Notes: a model not told the origin generated them from the letters alone. Positions 11,277 to 22,007 are shown, counted from the first letter of the stretch. The stretch is 64,000 bases of DNA from Nocardioides sp. cx-173 (GCF_021117365.1 NZ_CP088262.1:992001-1056000); one strand, 5' to 3'. Translations and numbers: made by a program.

Positions 11277-11984
11277 ATGGAGCGAGTGGCCCTCCTGCTC
11301 GGTGCCTGCGCGACGCTGACGACCCTCGTCGCCTGGGCCGTGACGCTCGCCCCGGGGCCCACCGCCCCGCCGGCGGCGACCCCCGCCCCACCGGCGGCGA
11401 CCCCCGCCCCGCGGGCGGCGACCCCCGCCCCACCGGCGGTGACCCCCGCCCCGCCGGCGGGCTGGCAGGTGGTGGAGCGCCACGGTGGGCGATTCGCGGT
11501 GCCGCCGGTGCGGGCCGGCTGGCGCGTCGGCAGGCCGGGGGAGGAGCTGTACTACGCCGACCGGCGCGGCGAGCCGGCCGTGGGGGTCGCGGGGCCGGCG
11601 GTGCTCGACGAGGGGTACTGCGTCGGACACGGCGGGCCGTCCAACCGGGCCTTCGCCGGGCTGCTGCCGCCCGCGCCCGGCACGGCGCGCGAGGTCGTCG
11701 CTCGGCTCACGCGGGCGTGGGCAGCTGCGGTGGCCGCTCCCGACGCCGAGCCGGCCGGCGTACGGGTCGTGGGGGTGCGGCTCGCCGACGGCTCGTCCGC
11801 GGTGCAGACGCACACCGTCGTGCCGGTGGCGCCGGGCCCGTGCCGGCCGGCGAGGGCCGGCGTGGACCTGGTGAGCACCCAGGGTGCTTCGGGCGTCGTC
11901 ACGCTCGTGCTGGTGCGCGACCTCGGCCGTGGGTCGATGTCGCAGGCCGTGGCCCGACGCATCGTGACGAGTCTTCGCCGATGA
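11277..11984 (+). CDS. Secreted or membrane-anchored protein with Pro/Ala heptad repeats
   Basis: 235-residue protein with an N-terminal hydrophobic segment (about 4-24) that is either an uncleaved anchor or a signal peptide. Four tandem copies of a seven-residue unit A-P-P-A-A-T-P follow, encoded by 21-nt repeats at 11364-11447. The C-terminal about 170 residues are a globular domain with two Cys (in GYCVGH and GPCRPA). Function is unknown; the layout suggests a cell-wall-spanning linker carrying an external domain. It starts 63 nt after the palindromic element. Confidence 0.65.
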   Translation: MERVALLLGACATLTTLVAWAVTLAPGPTAPPAATPAPPAATPAPRAATPAPPAVTPAPPAGWQVVERHGGRFAVPPVRAGWRVGRPGEELYYADRRGEPAVGVAGPAVLDEGYCVGHGGPSNRAFAGLLPPAPGTAREVVARLTRAWAAAVAAPDAEPAGVRVVGVRLADGSSAVQTHTVVPVAPGPCRPARAGVDLVSTQGASGVVTLVLVRDLGRGSMSQAVARRIVTSLRR

Positions 11985-12005
11985 GCCGCTAGGCCCGGGA
12001 GACGC

Positions 12006-12992
12006 TCACAGCTTCCGGAGCCGGACGTAGCGGACCGAGTGGTCCCGGTCCTTGCGCAGGACCAGGGTGGCGCGCGAGCGGGTCGGGAGGATGTTCTCCA
12101 CGAGGTTGGGGCCGTTGATGCCGTCCCAGATGCGCTCGGCCTCCGCGACGGCCTCCTCCTGGGACAGCGCGGCGTACTTCGCGAAGTAGGAGTGCGGGTC
12201 GCGGAACGCCGTCTCGCGCAGCCGCAGGAACCGCGAGACGTACCACTCGCGGATCTTGTCGCGCCCGGCGTCGACGTAGACGGAGAAGTCGAAGAAGTCG
12301 CTCAGGGTCAGCCCGGCGGTGCCGTCGTCGCGGACGCGGGCCGGCTGGAGGACGTTGAGCCCCTCGATGATCACGATGTCGGGGCGCTTGACGACGACCT
12401 TCTCGCCGGGCACCACGTCGTAGACCAGGTGCGAGTACGTCGGCGCCTCGACCTCGTCCCTGCCCGACTTGATGTCCACCACGAACCGCAGCAGGGCGCG
12501 GCGGTCGTAGGACTCCGGGAAGCCCTTGCGGTGCAGGATCCCGCGCCGCTCGAGCTCGGCGTTGGGGTAGAGGAACCCATCGGTGGTGATCAGCGCGACG
12601 TTGGGGTGCTCGGGCCAGTGGGCCAGCATCTGCTGGAGCACGCGCGCCGTCGTCGACTTGCCGACGGCCACCGACCCGGCGAGGCCGATCACGAACGGGG
12701 TGCGGGGCGGCGTGCGCTGGTGCAGGAACGCCTCCTGCTCGCGGTGCAGCTTGCCGGCCGACTCGACGTACAGGCTGAGGAGCTTGCTCAGGGGCAGATA
12801 GACCGCCTGGACCTCGTCGAGGTCGAGGGCGTCGCCGAGGCCCCGCAGGTTGCGGATCTCGTCCTCGCTGAGCGGGTTCTCCGTCTCGGCGCCCAGGGCC
12901 GCCCACGCCGCACGGTCGAGCTCGATGTAGGGCGACGGCTCCCGAGGGGACTCGTCGTGGGCACCGTTGCGGTTGCCCCCGCCTGTCGACAT
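12006..12992 (-). CDS. coaA: Pantothenate kinase type I
   Basis: 328-residue ATP-dependent kinase for the first step of coenzyme A synthesis. Walker A is GSVAVGKST near residues 105-113, and PYIELDR near the start, DGFLYPN and the late E-N-I-L-P-T-R-S-R are family marks. The start is ATG 12992, with minus-strand AACAAT 7 nt upstream, a leaderless-type -10. It is convergent with the Pro/Ala-repeat gene and divergent from glmS, with only 66 nt between the two start codons. Confidence 0.95.
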   Translation of the reverse strand: MSTGGGNRNGAHDESPREPSPYIELDRAAWAALGAETENPLSEDEIRNLRGLGDALDLDEVQAVYLPLSKLLSLYVESAGKLHREQEAFLHQRTPPRTPFVIGLAGSVAVGKSTTARVLQQMLAHWPEHPNVALITTDGFLYPNAELERRGILHRKGFPESYDRRALLRFVVDIKSGRDEVEAPTYSHLVYDVVPGEKVVVKRPDIVIIEGLNVLQPARVRDDGTAGLTLSDFFDFSVYVDAGRDKIREWYVSRFLRLRETAFRDPHSYFAKYAALSQEEAVAEAERIWDGINGPNLVENILPTRSRATLVLRKDRDHSVRYVRLRKL

Positions 12993-13058
12993 GCGGAGGA
13001 TTGTTGCAGCAGCCGGGCCTGGCGGGGCGAGCGGCGTCGTCCCTCTACAGTGGGGCGC

Positions 13059-14903
13059 ATGTGCGGCATCGTCGGATACGTCGGCTCCAGGCAGGCCCAG
13101 CAGGTGGTCGTGGAGGGTCTGCGGCGACTGGAGTACCGCGGTTACGACTCGGCGGGGATCGCCCTCGTGGCGAGCGGGGAGCTGGCCACGGAGAAGCGGG
13201 CCGGCAAGCTGGCCAACCTCGAGAAGGCCATCGCCGACGCGCCGCTCCCGGAGTCCACGACCGGCATCGGCCACACCCGGTGGGCGACCCACGGCGCCCC
13301 CACCGACGTCAACGCGCACCCGCATTCCGGCGGCGCGCGGCGCGTGGCGCTCGTCCACAACGGGATCATCGAGAACTTCGCGAGCCTGCGCAGCGAGATG
13401 GAGGCGGCCGGACACGGCCTGCTCTCCGAGACCGACACCGAGGTGGCGGCGCAGCTGCTGGAGTCGCAGGTGCTCTCCGGGCAGGACCTGACGACGGCGA
13501 TGCAGCATGTCTGCCGCCGACTCGAGGGCGCCTTCACGCTCGTCGCGGTCGACAGCGAGGATCCCGACCGGGTGGTTGCCGCCCGCCGCAACTCCCCGCT
13601 GGTCGTCGGCATCGGCGAGGGGGAGAACTTCCTCGGCAGCGACGTCGCGGCGTTCATCGAGCACACCCGCGAGGCCCTCGAGCTCGGGCAGGACAGCGTC
13701 GTCACCCTCACCCGGGAGGGGGTCGAGGTCACCGACTTCGACGGCGCCCCGACGGAGGGTCGCCGCTACCACGTCACGTGGGACCTGTCGGCCGCCGAGA
13801 AGGACGGCCACGACTGGTTCATGCGCAAGGAGATCTTCGAGCAGCCGCGGGCGGTCGCCGACAGCCTGCTGGGCCGGCACAACGAGGAGGGACTGCTGCA
13901 GCTCGACGAGATGCGTCTCTCCGACGACGAGATCCGCGACGTCGCCAAGATCATCATCATCGCGTGCGGCACGTCGTTCTACGCCGGCATGGTGGCCAAG
14001 TACGCCATCGAGCACTGGACCCGGATCCCGGTCGAGGTGGAGCTCGCCTCGGAGTTCCGCTACCGCGACCCGATCCTCGACTACTCGACCCTGGTCGTGG
14101 CGATCAGCCAGTCGGGGGAGACCGCCGACACCCTGCAGGCGATCCGGCACGCCCGCACCCAGCGCGCCAAGGTGCTGGCGATCTGCAACACCAACGGGTC
14201 CACGATCCCGCGCGAGTCCGACGCGGTCATCTACACCCATGCCGGCCCGGAGATCGGCGTCGCCTCGACGAAGGGGTTCCTGACCCAGCTCGTCGCCTGC
14301 TACCTGCTCGCGCTGTACATCGCGCAGGTCAAGGGCACGCGCTACGGCGACGAGGTCACCGAGATCATGCACCAGCTCGAGGCCATGCCCGGCCACATCG
14401 AGTCCGTCCTGGCGTCCGCCGAGAGCGTCTACGAGCTGGCCCGCAGCCACCTCGACACCCGCTCGGTGCTGTTCCTGGGACGTCACGCCGGCTACCCGGT
14501 CGCGCTCGAGGGGGCGCTGAAGCTCAAGGAGCTGGCCTACATCCACGCGGAGGGCTTCGCCGCCGGCGAGCTCAAGCACGGCCCGATCGCCCTCATCGAG
14601 CAGGGCCTGCCGGTGCTGTGCGTCGTCCCTCCCCAGGGCCGCGACCAGCTGCACGACAAGATGATCAGCGGGATCCAGGAGGTGCGAGCGCGGGGCGCGC
14701 GCACGATCTGCCTGGCCGAGGACGGCGACACCTCGATCGAGCCGTACGCCGACGTCCTCATCCGGCTGCCGAAGGTGCCGGTGCTCCTGCAGCCGCTCGT
14801 CGCGGTGGTGCCGCTGCAGCTGTTCGCCTGCGAGCTGGCCACCGCGATGGGCCACGACGTCGACCAGCCGCGCAACCTGGCCAAGTCCGTCACCGTCGAG
14901 TGA
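13059..14903 (+). CDS. glmS: Glutamine-fructose-6-phosphate aminotransferase (isomerizing)
   Basis: 614-residue enzyme making glucosamine-6-phosphate from fructose-6-phosphate and glutamine, feeding GlmM encoded just upstream. Cys2 in MCGIVGYVG is the N-terminal glutaminase nucleophile after Met removal. [15 protein letters not shown] residues ([10 protein letters not shown]) lie near 70-80, and two SIS domains span about 290-430 and 460-600, ending in the canonical [15 protein letters not shown] -10 box at 13046-13051 is exactly 7 nt before ATG 13059, indicating a leaderless transcript separate from glmM. Confidence 0.97.
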   Translation: MCGIVGYVGSRQAQQVVVEGLRRLEYRGYDSAGIALVASGELATEKRAGKLANLEKAIADAPLPESTTGIGHTRWATHGAPTDVNAHPHSGGARRVALVHNGIIENFASLRSEMEAAGHGLLSETDTEVAAQLLESQVLSGQDLTTAMQHVCRRLEGAFTLVAVDSEDPDRVVAARRNSPLVVGIGEGENFLGSDVAAFIEHTREALELGQDSVVTLTREGVEVTDFDGAPTEGRRYHVTWDLSAAEKDGHDWFMRKEIFEQPRAVADSLLGRHNEEGLLQLDEMRLSDDEIRDVAKIIIIACGTSFYAGMVAKYAIEHWTRIPVEVELASEFRYRDPILDYSTLVVAISQSGETADTLQAIRHARTQRAKVLAICNTNGSTIPRESDAVIYTHAGPEIGVASTKGFLTQLVACYLLALYIAQVKGTRYGDEVTEIMHQLEAMPGHIESVLASAESVYELARSHLDTRSVLFLGRHAGYPVALEGALKLKELAYIHAEGFAAGELKHGPIALIEQGLPVLCVVPPQGRDQLHDKMISGIQEVRARGARTICLAEDGDTSIEPYADVLIRLPKVPVLLQPLVAVVPLQLFACELATAMGHDVDQPRNLAKSVTVE

Positions 14904-14916
14904 GCCGGCGGCGACC

Positions 14917-15270
14917 ATGGCGGTGATCGGCGTCGGCATCGACGTGGTGGACATCGAGCGCTTCGGCGCCTCGCTGGCGCGCACGCCGGGCCTCGCCTCG
15001 CGGCTGTTCACGCCCGCCGAGGCCGCCCGACCCCTGGCCTCGCTCGCCGCGCGGTTCGCCGCGAAGGAGGCGATGGCGAAGGCGCTCGGGGCGCCGGTCG
15101 GCATGGCCTGGCACGACGCCGAGGTGGTCTCGGAGGAGTCCGGCCGACCGGTGCTCGAGGTGCGCGGCTCCGTCGCCGCCCGCGCCGCGGACCTGGGCGT
15201 CGCCCACGTCCACCTGTCCCTCTCCCACGACGCCGGCATCGCGTCGGCCGTGGTCGTGCTCGAGTCCTGA
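14917..15270 (+). CDS. acpS: Holo-[acyl-carrier-protein] synthase
   Basis: 117-residue phosphopantetheinyl transferase that transfers 4'-phosphopantetheine from CoA to acyl carrier protein. The magnesium-binding [12 protein letters not shown] motif is at residues 5-16, [13 protein letters not shown] at about 46-58, and HLSLSHD near 98-104. It starts 13 nt after the glmS stop, so it is probably co-transcribed. Its CoA substrate links it to coaA close by. Confidence 0.95.
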   Translation: MAVIGVGIDVVDIERFGASLARTPGLASRLFTPAEAARPLASLAARFAAKEAMAKALGAPVGMAWHDAEVVSEESGRPVLEVRGSVAARAADLGVAHVHLSLSHDAGIASAVVVLES

Positions 15271-15296
15271 CCGTGGCTCGCCGCTAGCGTGGGCGC

Positions 15297-16676
15297 ATGA
15301 GGTACGCCCACACCGTCGAGCAGGTCCGGGCCGCGGAGGACGCGCTGCTGGCGCGACTGCCCGAGGGAGCGCTGATGCACCGGGCGGCGCACGGGCTCGC
15401 CTACGCCGTGCTGGACCTGCTCGGGTCGGCGTACGGGCGCCGGGTGCTGCTGCTGGTCGGTGGGGGCAACAACGGCGGCGATGCGCTGTACGCCGGCGCG
15501 GTGCTCGCCAGGCGCGGCGCGGCCGTCGAGGCGTGGTTGCTCGGCGAGACGGCGCACGAGGGCGGACTGGCGGACCTGCGCGCGGCGGGAGGGCGGGTCG
15601 GGTGGCAGGGCCGACGCCCGGACCTCGTCGTCGACGGGATCACCGGGATCGGTGGGCGGCCCGGGCTGCGGCAGGACGCGGTGGCCGCGCTGGAGCGGCT
15701 CGCCGGTGTCCCGGTGGTCGCGGTGGACACGCCGTCCGGGGTCGACGTCGACACCGGCGAGCTCGACGGGCCCCACGTGCGGGCCGACGTCACGATCACC
15801 TTCGGCACGCACAAGGTGGCCCATCTCGTCGACCCGGCCGCGGCCGCCTGCGGCGTGGTCCAGCTGGTCGACCTCGGGCTCGAGCTGCCCCCGGCCGAGG
15901 TCGAGGCGCTCCAGCCGGACGACGTCGCGGCCCTGCTGCCGCGGCCTAGCCCGGATGCCCACAAGTACACCCGCGGCGTGGTCGGCGTCCGTGCCGGCTC
16001 CGAGGAGTACCCGGGCGCCGGACTGCTCAGCGTCTCCGGGGCCGCCAGCGGCCTGGCCGGCATGGTCCGCTACGTCGGCGACGCCGGTGTCGCGCGGCGG
16101 GTGCGCGACACCCACCCCGAGGTCGTCGGCGCGGGACGGGTCCAGGCGTGGGTGGTCGGGTCGGGCAGCGGCCAGCACGCCGCGGCCGAGCTCGCCGCAG
16201 CGCTGCGCGACGACGTCCCCACGGTCGTCGACGCGGACGCGCTCGCCCACGTCGTCGCCCCGCTCGAGCGCCCCGCGGTGCTGACCCCGCACGCGGGGGA
16301 GCTCGCCGCGATGCTCGACCGGGAGCGCGCCGGCATCGAGGCCCGGCCGCTGGCCCACGCGCGCGAGGCCGCGGCCGCCTACGGCTGCGTGGTGCTGCTC
16401 AAGGGGCGGCACACGCTCGTCGCCGCGCCCGATGGTCGGACCCGGGTCACGACGACCGGGACGCCGTGGCTCGCGACGGCGGGCGCCGGAGACGTCCTCG
16501 GCGGCCTCGTGGGCGCCCTGCTGGCGGCCGGTCTCGACCCGTTCGACGCCGCCTCGGTCGGCTCCTGGCTGCACGGTGCGGCCGCCACCCTGGCCGGCTC
16601 CGGCGGCCCCCTGGTCGCCGGCCAGATCGCCGGCGCCGTGCCCGCTGTGGTGCGGGGCCTCCCGCCCGTGGGCTGA
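15297..16676 (+). CDS. nnr: Bifunctional NAD(P)HX epimerase / ADP-dependent dehydratase
   Basis: 459-residue repair enzyme for hydrated NADH and NADPH. The N-terminal epimerase (YjeF-N, about 1-205) contains [16 protein letters not shown]. The C-terminal ribokinase-like dehydratase (about 215-455) contains LLKGRHT and the catalytic [10 protein letters not shown] loop near 395. Both halves are complete. A TAGCGT -10 box at 15285-15290, 6 nt before ATG 15297, points to its own leaderless promoter after acpS. Confidence 0.95.
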   Translation: MRYAHTVEQVRAAEDALLARLPEGALMHRAAHGLAYAVLDLLGSAYGRRVLLLVGGGNNGGDALYAGAVLARRGAAVEAWLLGETAHEGGLADLRAAGGRVGWQGRRPDLVVDGITGIGGRPGLRQDAVAALERLAGVPVVAVDTPSGVDVDTGELDGPHVRADVTITFGTHKVAHLVDPAAAACGVVQLVDLGLELPPAEVEALQPDDVAALLPRPSPDAHKYTRGVVGVRAGSEEYPGAGLLSVSGAASGLAGMVRYVGDAGVARRVRDTHPEVVGAGRVQAWVVGSGSGQHAAAELAAALRDDVPTVVDADALAHVVAPLERPAVLTPHAGELAAMLDRERAGIEARPLAHAREAAAAYGCVVLLKGRHTLVAAPDGRTRVTTTGTPWLATAGAGDVLGGLVGALLAAGLDPFDAASVGSWLHGAAATLAGSGGPLVAGQIAGAVPAVVRGLPPVG

Positions 16677-16707
16677 CGCAACGGCCTCGGATGGGACAAT
16701 CGCAGGC

Positions 16708-17847
16708 ATGACCAGCCCGCGCGCCGAGATCGTCGTCGACCTCGCCGCGATCCGCCACAACGTCCGGACCCTGCGCCGTACCACCGGGGTCCCGGTCATG
16801 GCGGTGGTCAAGGCGGACGGCTACGGCCACGGCATGCACGAGGTGGCCACGGCCGCGCGGGAGGCCGGCGCGGAGTGGCTCGGCGTGGCTACCCTCGACG
16901 AGGCCGTGGCGCTGCGCGTGGCGGGCGACTCCGGCCGGCTGCTGTGCTGGCTGACCGTGCCGGGTGAGGACTACGGCACCGCGCTGGCCACGGGCATCGA
17001 CGTCACGGCCTACTCGGTCGCCGAGCTCGACGAGATCGCCGCGGCCGCGGCCGCGCTCGCCACCAGGACCCCGGCGCGCGTCCAGCTCAAGGTCGACACC
17101 GGTCTCTCCCGTGGCGGCGCGGCCGAGCGCGACTGGGAGGGGCTGTTCGCCCACGCGCGGGCGGGCGAGGAGGCCGGGCACTGGCGCATCACCGGCCTGT
17201 GGTCGCACTTCGCGTGCAGCGACGAGCCGGCCCACCCCGCCAACGACGCCCAGGAGGCGGCGTTCGAACGCGCACTCGCGGCCGCCGAGCGGGCCGGCCT
17301 GCGCCCCGAGGTACGCCACCTCGCCAACTCCGCCGCCGCGATCCTGAGGCCCAGCAGCCGCTTCGACCTGGTCCGCTGCGGCATCGCGATGTACGGGCTC
17401 GACCCCGCGCCCGGGCACACGCCCGACCTCGGCCTGGTGCCGGCCATGACCGCGCGGGCCCGACTGGCGATGGTGAAGTCCCTCGAGGCCGGTGACGCGG
17501 TCTCCTACGGGCAGCTCTGGACGGCCGAGCAGCCCACCACCGTCGGGCTCGTCCCGGCCGGCTACGGCGAGGGGGTGCCCCGCGCCGCGAGCAACGTCGC
17601 CCAGGTCGCGGTCGCCGGCAGGCGCCGGCCCCTGCGCGGACGCGTCTGCATGGACCAGTTCGTCGTCGACCTGGGCGGTGACCTGCCCGACGCGGGAGCC
17701 GACGCGGTGCTGTTCGGGCCGGGTGGAGACGGTGAGCCCACTGCCCAGGAGTGGGCCGAGGCCTGCGGCACCATCAGCTACGAGATCGTCACTCGGATCG
17801 GTGGCCGGATGACCCGGACCCATGTCGACAGCGAGGTGAGCTCATGA
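16708..17847 (+). CDS. alr: Alanine racemase
   Basis: 379-residue PLP enzyme producing D-alanine for peptidoglycan. The PLP lysine is Lys35 in [11 protein letters not shown], and [10 protein letters not shown] and AVSYGQLW contain other active-site elements; the GYGEGVPR motif follows. ATG 16708 is chosen over longer in-frame starts because it gives the family N-terminus and has GACAAT 7 nt upstream. The stop overlaps the next gene's ATG (ATGA), so translation is coupled. Confidence 0.96.
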   Translation: MTSPRAEIVVDLAAIRHNVRTLRRTTGVPVMAVVKADGYGHGMHEVATAAREAGAEWLGVATLDEAVALRVAGDSGRLLCWLTVPGEDYGTALATGIDVTAYSVAELDEIAAAAAALATRTPARVQLKVDTGLSRGGAAERDWEGLFAHARAGEEAGHWRITGLWSHFACSDEPAHPANDAQEAAFERALAAAERAGLRPEVRHLANSAAAILRPSSRFDLVRCGIAMYGLDPAPGHTPDLGLVPAMTARARLAMVKSLEAGDAVSYGQLWTAEQPTTVGLVPAGYGEGVPRAASNVAQVAVAGRRRPLRGRVCMDQFVVDLGGDLPDAGADAVLFGPGGDGEPTAQEWAEACGTISYEIVTRIGGRMTRTHVDSEVSS

Positions 17848-18932
17848 GCATCCAGCGCAAGCTTCTGGGAGTGGCCGCGGGTGCCGTCGGCCTCGCCGCA
17901 GCCGGTACGGCGCTCGAGGTCGCGCGCCGCAACCACGCCATCGAGAGCCGCCGTGACGACGTCACCGCGCCGTTCGGCACTCTCCGCTCCACGCCCAGGA
18001 CCGTGATCACCGAGGACGGCGTGGCGCTGCACGTGGAGGTCGACGAGGTGGCCGAGTCGCCGGCCCGGCACCGCCGCCTGTCGGGGAGCGGCCCCGGGCC
18101 CGAGATCACCGTGGTGTTCGCCCACGGCTACTGCCTGAACCTCGACTGCTGGCACTTCCAGCGTGGCGCCTACCGAGGCCTGGTGCGCACGGTCTTCTAC
18201 GACCAGCGCTCCCACGGTCGCTCCGGTCGGTCCTCGCACGAGCACGCCACGATCGAGCAGCTCGGGCGCGACCTGAAGCAGGTCCTGGACGAGGTGGTCC
18301 CCGAGGGCCCCGTGGTCCTCGTCGGCCACTCGATGGGCGGCATGTCGGTCGTCGCCCTCGCCGAGCAGTTCCCCGAGGTCATCGGCGACCGCGTGGTCGG
18401 CGTGGGGCTGATCTCGACCACGGCCGGCGGGCTCGACGTCGGCCGGATCCTGCTCCCGATGCTGCCCAGCCGCCTCAGTGGCCGGGTGGCCAGCAGGGCG
18501 GTGCGGTCCCTGGGCCGGCGCCACCGCTCGGTGGACGGCCTGCGCCGGGTCGGCTCCGCCATCGCGCGGGTCGGGACCGACCTGTTCGCGTTCGGCGACG
18601 ACGTGCCGGCGGCGTACGTCGACTTCGTCGACGAGATGCTCTCGGCCACGCCGTTCGAGGTCGTGGCGGAGTTCTTCCCGAGCTTCAGCAGCCTGGACAA
18701 GTTCCACATCGTCGAGGTCCTCGGCCGCGTGCCGACCGCCATCATCTGCGGCACCGAGGACCGGCTCACCTCGCTCGGCCACAGCCGCAAGCTGCACCAG
18801 CGCATCGCCGGCTCCCGGCTGCTCGAGTGCGAGGGCGCCGGGCACATGGTCCCCCTCGAGCGCCATGACCAGGTCACCGCCGAGCTCGACCAGCTGATCA
18901 CGGCCGCGTCCACGCGGCTCGCGGGCCGGTGA
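17844..18932 (+). CDS. Alpha/beta-fold hydrolase of the alr-tsaE operon
   Basis: 362-residue hydrolase. The N-terminus (about 5-25) is hydrophobic, then the alpha/beta core starts with VVFAHGYCLN (oxyanion region). The nucleophile Ser is in VGHSMGGMS near residue 165, and the catalytic His is probably in GAGHMVPLER near the C-terminus. The substrate is unknown; homologues sit between alr and tsaE in many actinobacteria. It overlaps alr by 4 nt and its stop overlaps the GTG of the next gene by 4 nt. Confidence 0.88.
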   Translation: MSIQRKLLGVAAGAVGLAAAGTALEVARRNHAIESRRDDVTAPFGTLRSTPRTVITEDGVALHVEVDEVAESPARHRRLSGSGPGPEITVVFAHGYCLNLDCWHFQRGAYRGLVRTVFYDQRSHGRSGRSSHEHATIEQLGRDLKQVLDEVVPEGPVVLVGHSMGGMSVVALAEQFPEVIGDRVVGVGLISTTAGGLDVGRILLPMLPSRLSGRVASRAVRSLGRRHRSVDGLRRVGSAIARVGTDLFAFGDDVPAAYVDFVDEMLSATPFEVVAEFFPSFSSLDKFHIVEVLGRVPTAIICGTEDRLTSLGHSRKLHQRIAGSRLLECEGAGHMVPLERHDQVTAELDQLITAASTRLAGR

Positions 18933-19819
18933 CGCTCACCGTCCGCCGCGTCGGCCACGAGTCGGCCGAGGTGGTCCACCACATCGTCCACGAGGCCTTC
19001 GCCGGCCGGCCGCCGCTGGACCCGCCGGCCGACGCGCTCAGCGAGACCATCGACTCGATCGGGACCCGCCTCGCCCTCAACGGCGGGCTCGTGGCCCGCG
19101 TGGGCGACGAGCCCGTCGGCGCGCTCCTCTTCGACCCGGTGGGGGACTCGGTCTACCTGCGCCGCTTCGGGGTGCTGCCCGCGGCCCAGGGCCACGGTGT
19201 CGCCGCCGCGATGGTCGACGCGGCCGTCGAGGCGTGGCCCGGCAAGGCCCGGCTCTCGGTGGTGGCCCGCGAGGAGCTGCCCGCGACGGTGGCCTTCTGG
19301 CAGCGCCGCGGCTTCGCCCAGGCCGATCGCCGCTGGCCCTACGTCGAGCTCTCCCGGCCCCTGCCCAGGACCTTCGACGTCGCGAAGGCGGAGGACATGC
19401 GGGCCCTGGGGGTCCGCATCGCCGGTGAGCTGCGCGCCGGTGACCTGCTGGTGCTCTCGGGCGGCCTCGGGGCAGGCAAGACGACGTTCACGCAAGGCCT
19501 CGGCGAAGGGCTGAAGGTGCGCGGTGGGGTCACCTCGCCGACGTTCGTCATCGCCCGCGTCCACCCCTCGCTGGGGGGCGGGCCCGACCTGGTCCACGTC
19601 GACGCCTACCGCCTCGGTGGCCTGGAGGAGCTGGACGACCTGGACCTCGACACCTCGCTCGACGAGGCGGTCACGGTCGTCGAGTGGGGCGAGGGCATGG
19701 CCGAAGGGCTCTCGGACTCCCGGCTCGAGGTGCGCATCACCCGCTCCGCCGAGGCCGACGGAGATCTCGACCCGCGACGGGTCGAGGTACTCGGCGTCGG
19801 CACCCGCTGGGCCAACTGA
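18929..19819 (+). CDS. tsaE: GNAT acetyltransferase fused to TsaE ATPase
   Basis: 296-residue two-domain protein. Residues about 1-150 form a GNAT fold, with RRFGVLPAAQGHGVA as the acetyl-CoA loop and FWQRRGF near 130. Residues about 155-296 form TsaE, the ATPase that resets the TsaBD complex during N6-threonylcarbamoyladenosine (t6A) synthesis on tRNA. Walker A is GGLGAGKTT with Lys184, followed by TSPTFVI and V-D-A-Y-R-L. TsaE is normally alone at about 150 residues. The join is a single uninterrupted frame. The GNAT substrate is unknown. Confidence 0.9.
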   Translation: MTLTVRRVGHESAEVVHHIVHEAFAGRPPLDPPADALSETIDSIGTRLALNGGLVARVGDEPVGALLFDPVGDSVYLRRFGVLPAAQGHGVAAAMVDAAVEAWPGKARLSVVAREELPATVAFWQRRGFAQADRRWPYVELSRPLPRTFDVAKAEDMRALGVRIAGELRAGDLLVLSGGLGAGKTTFTQGLGEGLKVRGGVTSPTFVIARVHPSLGGGPDLVHVDAYRLGGLEELDDLDLDTSLDEAVTVVEWGEGMAEGLSDSRLEVRITRSAEADGDLDPRRVEVLGVGTRWAN

Positions 19820-19832
19820 GTAGGTTCGGTCC

Positions 19833-20465
19833 GTGCTGCTCGCCTTCGACACCGCCTCGCCCACCGTCGCCGTCGCCCTCCACGACGGCGAGGACGTGGT
19901 CGTGGAGCTGACCTCCGAGCGGTCGATGAAGCACGGCGAGCAGCTGGCCCCGCTCATCGAGAGGGCGCTCGAGCAGGCGGCGCTCGTGCGCCAGGACCTC
20001 ACCGCGATCGCCGTCGGCGTCGGCCCCGGCCCGTTCACCGGCCTGCGGGTCGGCCTCGTGACCGCTCGCACCCTCGCCTACGTCCTCGAGCTGCCGGTCT
20101 ACGGCGTGTGCTCGCTGGACGTCCTCGCCGCCGAGGCGGCCCAGCGCCTGCCGGGGCCGTTCGTGGTGGCCACCGACGCGCGGCGCAAGGAGGTCTACCT
20201 GGCGTCGTACGACGACGGTGGGGTGCGCCAGTCCGGTCCGGCCGTGGCCAAGCCGGACACCGTCGCCACCGAGCTGCCGGTGGTCGGCGAGGGCGGCGCC
20301 CTCTACCCGACGGCGTTCCCGGGCCACACCGGTCCGCTGCGGCCCAGCGCCGGCTGGCTGGCCCGCGTGGTGGCCGAGGAGCTGGCGGAGCTCTACGACC
20401 CCGACCCGCTCTACCTGCGCCGTCCCGACGCGGAGACCCCGCGGCCCCCGAAGCGGGTGTCGTGA
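19833..20465 (+). CDS. tsaB: tRNA t6A-complex subunit TsaB
   Basis: 210-residue ASKHA-fold partner of TsaD. It starts LLAFDTASPTVAVALHDG, and GVGPGPFTGLRVGL near 68-81 is diagnostic. A TAGGTT -10 box at 19821-19826, 6 nt before GTG 19833, suggests an internal leaderless promoter between tsaE and tsaB. Its stop overlaps the rimI GTG (GTGA). Confidence 0.94.
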   Translation: MLLAFDTASPTVAVALHDGEDVVVELTSERSMKHGEQLAPLIERALEQAALVRQDLTAIAVGVGPGPFTGLRVGLVTARTLAYVLELPVYGVCSLDVLAAEAAQRLPGPFVVATDARRKEVYLASYDDGGVRQSGPAVAKPDTVATELPVVGEGGALYPTAFPGHTGPLRPSAGWLARVVAEELAELYDPDPLYLRRPDAETPRPPKRVS

Positions 20466-20950
20466 TCCGCCCCGTGATCCGCCCCGTCATCCGCCCTGCC
20501 ACCGCCGAGGACGTGACGGCGATCGCCGACCTCGAGTCCGAGGCCCTCGGTGAGGACGCCTGGTCCGAGGGCCTGGTCCGTGAGGGGGTCGCGGGCAACC
20601 TGCCCACCGTGCACTACGTGGTCGCCGACGACGGCGAGCTGGCCGGGTACGCCGTCGCGAGCGTCGTGGCCGACATCGCGGAGCTGCAGCGGATCGCCGT
20701 ACGCGACGACCGGCGCCGCAGCGGCGTGGCCTCCGCCCTGCTCGACGCCGTCGTGGCGCTCGCCGACGCCGGGGGAGCCGACCGGCTGTTGCTCGAGGTG
20801 CGCGAGACGAACGCGCCGGCGCGGGCGTTCTACGCCGACCGCGGCTTCGTCGAGGTCGACCGCCGCCCGCGCTACTACCGCGACGGAGCGCCGGCGCTCG
20901 TGATGCGCCGACCGCTCGGCGCGGCCGGCGGGGGAGGATGGACCCCGTGA
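20462..20950 (+). CDS. rimI: Ribosomal-protein-alanine N-acetyltransferase, RimI-type
   Basis: 162-residue GNAT protein of the RimI type, usually encoded between tsaB and tsa[19 protein letters not shown] is the acetyl-CoA loop, and [17 protein letters not shown] is the C-terminal signature. The N-terminus repeats V-I-R-P three times from a near-perfect 12-nt tandem repeat, which contains GTG codons at 20462 and 20474; either could start translation. GTG 20462 overlaps the tsaB stop. Confidence 0.92.
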   Translation: MIRPVIRPVIRPATAEDVTAIADLESEALGEDAWSEGLVREGVAGNLPTVHYVVADDGELAGYAVASVVADIAELQRIAVRDDRRRSGVASALLDAVVALADAGGADRLLLEVRETNAPARAFYADRGFVEVDRRPRYYRDGAPALVMRRPLGAAGGGGWTP

Positions 20951-22002
20951 AGCAGGAGCCACTCGTCCTCGGCATCGAGACCTCGTGCGACGAGACCGGG
21001 GTCGGCATCGTCCGCGGCCACACGCTGCTCGCCGACGCGGTCGCGAGCAGCGTGGAGGAGCACGCCCGGTTCGGCGGCGTCGTACCCGAGGTCGCCAGCC
21101 GCGCCCACCTGGAGGCGATGGTGCCCACCATCGAGCGGGCGTGCGAGACCTCCGGCATCGCGCTGCGCGACGTCGACGCGATCGCGGTCACCCACGGGCC
21201 GGGGCTGGCCGGCGCGCTGCTCGTCGGGGTCGCCGCCGCCAAGGCGCTGGCGCTGGGGCTCGGCAAGCCGATCTACGGCGTCAACCACCTCGCCGCCCAC
21301 GTCGCGGTGGACCAGCTCGAGCACGGCGCGCTGCCGGAGCCGTGCCTGGCGCTGCTGGTCAGCGGCGGGCACTCCAGCCTGCTCCGGGTCACCGACGTGA
21401 CGACCGGCGTCGATCCCCTCGGCACGACCATCGACGACGCGGCGGGGGAGGCCTTCGACAAGGTCGCCCGGCTGCTCGGGCTGCCCTTCCCCGGGGGGCC
21501 CCACATCGACCGGGTGGCCCGCGAGGGCGACCGCGTCGCGATCGACTTCCCGCGCGGCCTGACCGGCAGGCGCGACCTCGAGCGGCACCGCTTCGACTTC
21601 TCGTTCTCCGGCCTCAAGACGGCCGTGGCGCGCTGGGTGGAGGCCAAGGAGCGCGCCGGCGAGCGGGTCCCCGTCAACGACGTCGCCGCGAGCTTCCAGG
21701 AGGCGGTCTGCGACGTTCTCGTACGCAAGGCGCTGGACGCCGCCGCCAGCGAGGGCATCGAGGACCTGCTGATCGGCGGCGGGGTCGCCGCCAACTCCCG
21801 TCTGCGGGCCATGGCCGAGGAGCGCGCCGGCCGCCTCGGCATCCGCGTGCGGGTGCCGAGGCCCGGGCTGTGCACCGACAACGGCGCCATGGTGGCCGCG
21901 CTCGGTGCGGAGATGGTAGCCAGGGGGCGCCCCGCGTCCCCGCTAGACCTGCCCGCCGACTCCAGCCTCCCGGTCACCGAGGTCCTGGCCGGAGGGTCCT
22001 GA
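20947..22002 (+). CDS. tsaD: tRNA N6-adenosine threonylcarbamoyltransferase TsaD
   Basis: Catalytic subunit of t6A37 synthesis in tRNAs reading ANN codons. [14 protein letters not shown] lies at the N-terminus, metal ligands are in NHLAAHVAV (H-x-x-x-H), with [10 protein letters not shown] near 140 and [11 protein letters not shown] near 275. GTG 20947 is chosen because GGGGAGG sits 9 nt upstream and it overlaps the rimI stop; ATG 20938 directly abuts that Shine-Dalgarno and is less likely. From 20947 it has 351 residues. In M. tuberculosis groES follows tsaD, but here about 9.6 kb intervenes. Confidence 0.95.
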   Translation: MKQEPLVLGIETSCDETGVGIVRGHTLLADAVASSVEEHARFGGVVPEVASRAHLEAMVPTIERACETSGIALRDVDAIAVTHGPGLAGALLVGVAAAKALALGLGKPIYGVNHLAAHVAVDQLEHGALPEPCLALLVSGGHSSLLRVTDVTTGVDPLGTTIDDAAGEAFDKVARLLGLPFPGGPHIDRVAREGDRVAIDFPRGLTGRRDLERHRFDFSFSGLKTAVARWVEAKERAGERVPVNDVAASFQEAVCDVLVRKALDAAASEGIEDLLIGGGVAANSRLRAMAEERAGRLGIRVRVPRPGLCTDNGAMVAALGAEMVARGRPASPLDLPADSSLPVTEVLAGGS

Positions 22003-22007
22003 CAGAG

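Noticed and set aside
12006..16811. 1,601-codon open frame on the minus strand spanning coaA and the opposite strand of glmS, acpS and nnr
   Set aside because: Only the 12006-12992 part (coaA) has protein-like sequence. The rest is the antisense of well-recognised genes, kept open by high GC.
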